Positions 62,916 through 64,000 of a stretch of DNA of 64,000 bases are shown here, piece after piece. Positions within the stretch are counted from its first letter, which is position 1, and the number at the start of each line of letters is the position of its first letter. Source of the stretch: Larimichthys crocea. Its lineage: Eukaryota; Chordata; Actinopteri; Sciaenidae. The notes under the pieces were generated by a model. It was not told the origin of the DNA. It saw only the letters and a list, made by a program, of their open reading frames with translations, and did not search any database. The stretch lies in NCBI RefSeq assembly GCF_000972845.2, contig NC_040028.1, forward strand, positions 15,622,871 through 15,686,870, read 5' to 3'. The translations under genes were made by a program, and so were the position numbers.

Positions 62916-64000
62916 GTATGTTGTGTTTAAAATGTTATATATTTAACTATAATAAAACTTTCTGAAATGCAGCCTAGGTATATTATGAGTGAGCCAGGTC
63001 CATTTCTTGTTAGAGAAATGTCTCTTTACCCTAATGTTGACCCAGAGTGCTCTGCAGCCTTACTTGCAGTTTTTCTCAATTGCCTTGGCCCAGTCTTTAA
63101 ATAACAGTTTTCAAACTGCTGTGTGAAATACTGTTTTTTTACAGAATTCAAATGTGTATGGTAAATTATCTCTAACTGAAAAGAGTGATGAACAGTCTAA
63201 TTTTCACATCAATTAGACTGACTTTTATATTACTTTGTGCAAATATTACGTGACCCTGCTGAGGATAAATTGTTAGAGATAATGGATGGATGTAAGTTTG
63301 ACTTGACATTTCAGTTCAAATGTAGCTTTGCAATGAAAACATTGCAAGTTTTGGGAGACTAGCCATTGAGCTACCATGCTGGCTGACATGTGACAGGTGG
63401 TTCTAGCCATGGCAATGTTGATGGGTGGTTCCACCAGCATGGAGTTTTTTCTTACTCAACATGCTAACATTAGTATGTACTAACAATTGATTATTCTAAT
63501 GTAGTATACAGTACATCTTTTTGGATATAAAATATGTGCTGTTCTTTTTTTTCCTCTTTTTTTTTTTTTTAAAGATTATTTCTTGGTATTTTCACCTTTA
63601 TTGGACAGCTTGAGAGTGAAGGCGCAGACAGGAAATGGGGTGGGGAGTAGCCAATAACCATTTGCCTACCAAGGGGCTGCAATATGTACTATTCTGGATG
63701 ATATTGTTTTTCTCATCAGTGAGGGGTGTTAGGTCTAATGATTATTCTGAGACTATAGTTTTATTCCCTCTCGTGAATCAAAAGACTAAAGCTTGAAATT
63801 GGATTTTTTGTTTGTCCCAGTTGAGAATATACCTTTGTGCAAGCCGAGAGACAAAAATTTCAAATAAGATGTTTCTGTCTTGAAACTTCAGACTTTAAAA
63901 TAAGTGTTAATGCATCCTGGTGGATCTATAACATACACGCCTCTTGTAGCTAACTAAACATAACCCCATATGAGAGATAATTGCTAATTAAAGCTGATGT
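62916..64000 (+). other. uggt2: uggt2 intron after coding exon 4 (incomplete)
   Basis: The donor at 62916 opens it and no acceptor with a matching exon is seen before the edge. Apart from one interspersed repeat fragment at about 63565-63690 it holds nothing recognised. Confidence 0.75.
63565..63690 (+). mobile_element. Interspersed fish repeat fragment
   Basis: 'aaagattatttcttggtatt', CACCTTTATTGGACAGCTT, GCAGACAGGAAATGGGG and CTACCAAGGGGCTGC form a pattern I recognise from a common fish repeat. It follows a poly-T run. Non-coding. Confidence 0.6.

Noticed and set aside
1..64000. tRNA, rRNA or microRNA genes
   Set aside because: I looked for tRNA box A/B patterns and obvious hairpin precursors and found none I could support; a covariance-model search would be decisive.

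Overview
The window reads as nuclear DNA of a ray-finned (teleost) fish. It is AT-rich and intron-dominated, carries many degenerate copies of interspersed repeats common in fish genomes, and holds exons of two vertebrate genes. From the repeat families I infer a percomorph-type fish; the species cannot be told. Nothing bacterial, viral or plasmid-like is visible.

Genes. (1) On the minus strand, 51878-52425 is the first coding exon of a heparan sulfate 6-O-sulfotransferase, best assigned to hs6st3. It ends at a clean splice donor. The second coding exon is not found at lower coordinates, so positions 1-51877 are read as one very long first intron. (2) On the plus strand, 58119-62915 holds the 5' end of uggt2, a UDP-glucose:glycoprotein glucosyltransferase: a leader exon, the signal-peptide exon and two further coding exons, running off the right edge. 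The two genes are head to head. HS6ST3 and UGGT2 are also divergent neighbours on human 13q32, which supports the hs6st3 call.

Layout. 1-51877: hs6st3 intron 1, gene-free, with interspersed elements (a TTAA-flanked inverted-repeat element, an element with ends like 'GGACCAGTGTG', and several other families) and microsatellites. 51878-52425: hs6st3 exon 1, with its leader above it. 53500-57740: intergenic transposon cluster (LINE fragments on both strands, an inverted-repeat element of about 480 bp, and a tandem array of LINE 3' tails each ending in TCTAA repeats). 57900-64000: uggt2, whose second intron holds a degenerate tandem array.

Assembly. There are two runs of exactly ten N (31808-31817 and 58671-58680). 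Both are flanked by direct duplicates that begin and end at the gap: 27879-31807 versus 31818-35804, and 57519-58670 versus 58681-59818. This is the signature of overlapping contig ends or haplotypes that were not merged. The second duplication doubles the promoter and first exons of uggt2, so one of those copies is probably not real.

How the genes relate: HS6ST3 modifies heparan sulfate in the Golgi, and UGGT2 is an ER glycoprotein-folding sensor. Both act in the secretory pathway, but nothing in the sequence shows a functional link. I found no evidence of a previously undescribed system; the most useful observations are the assembly duplications, the uggt2 upstream reading frames and the nested repeat structures.
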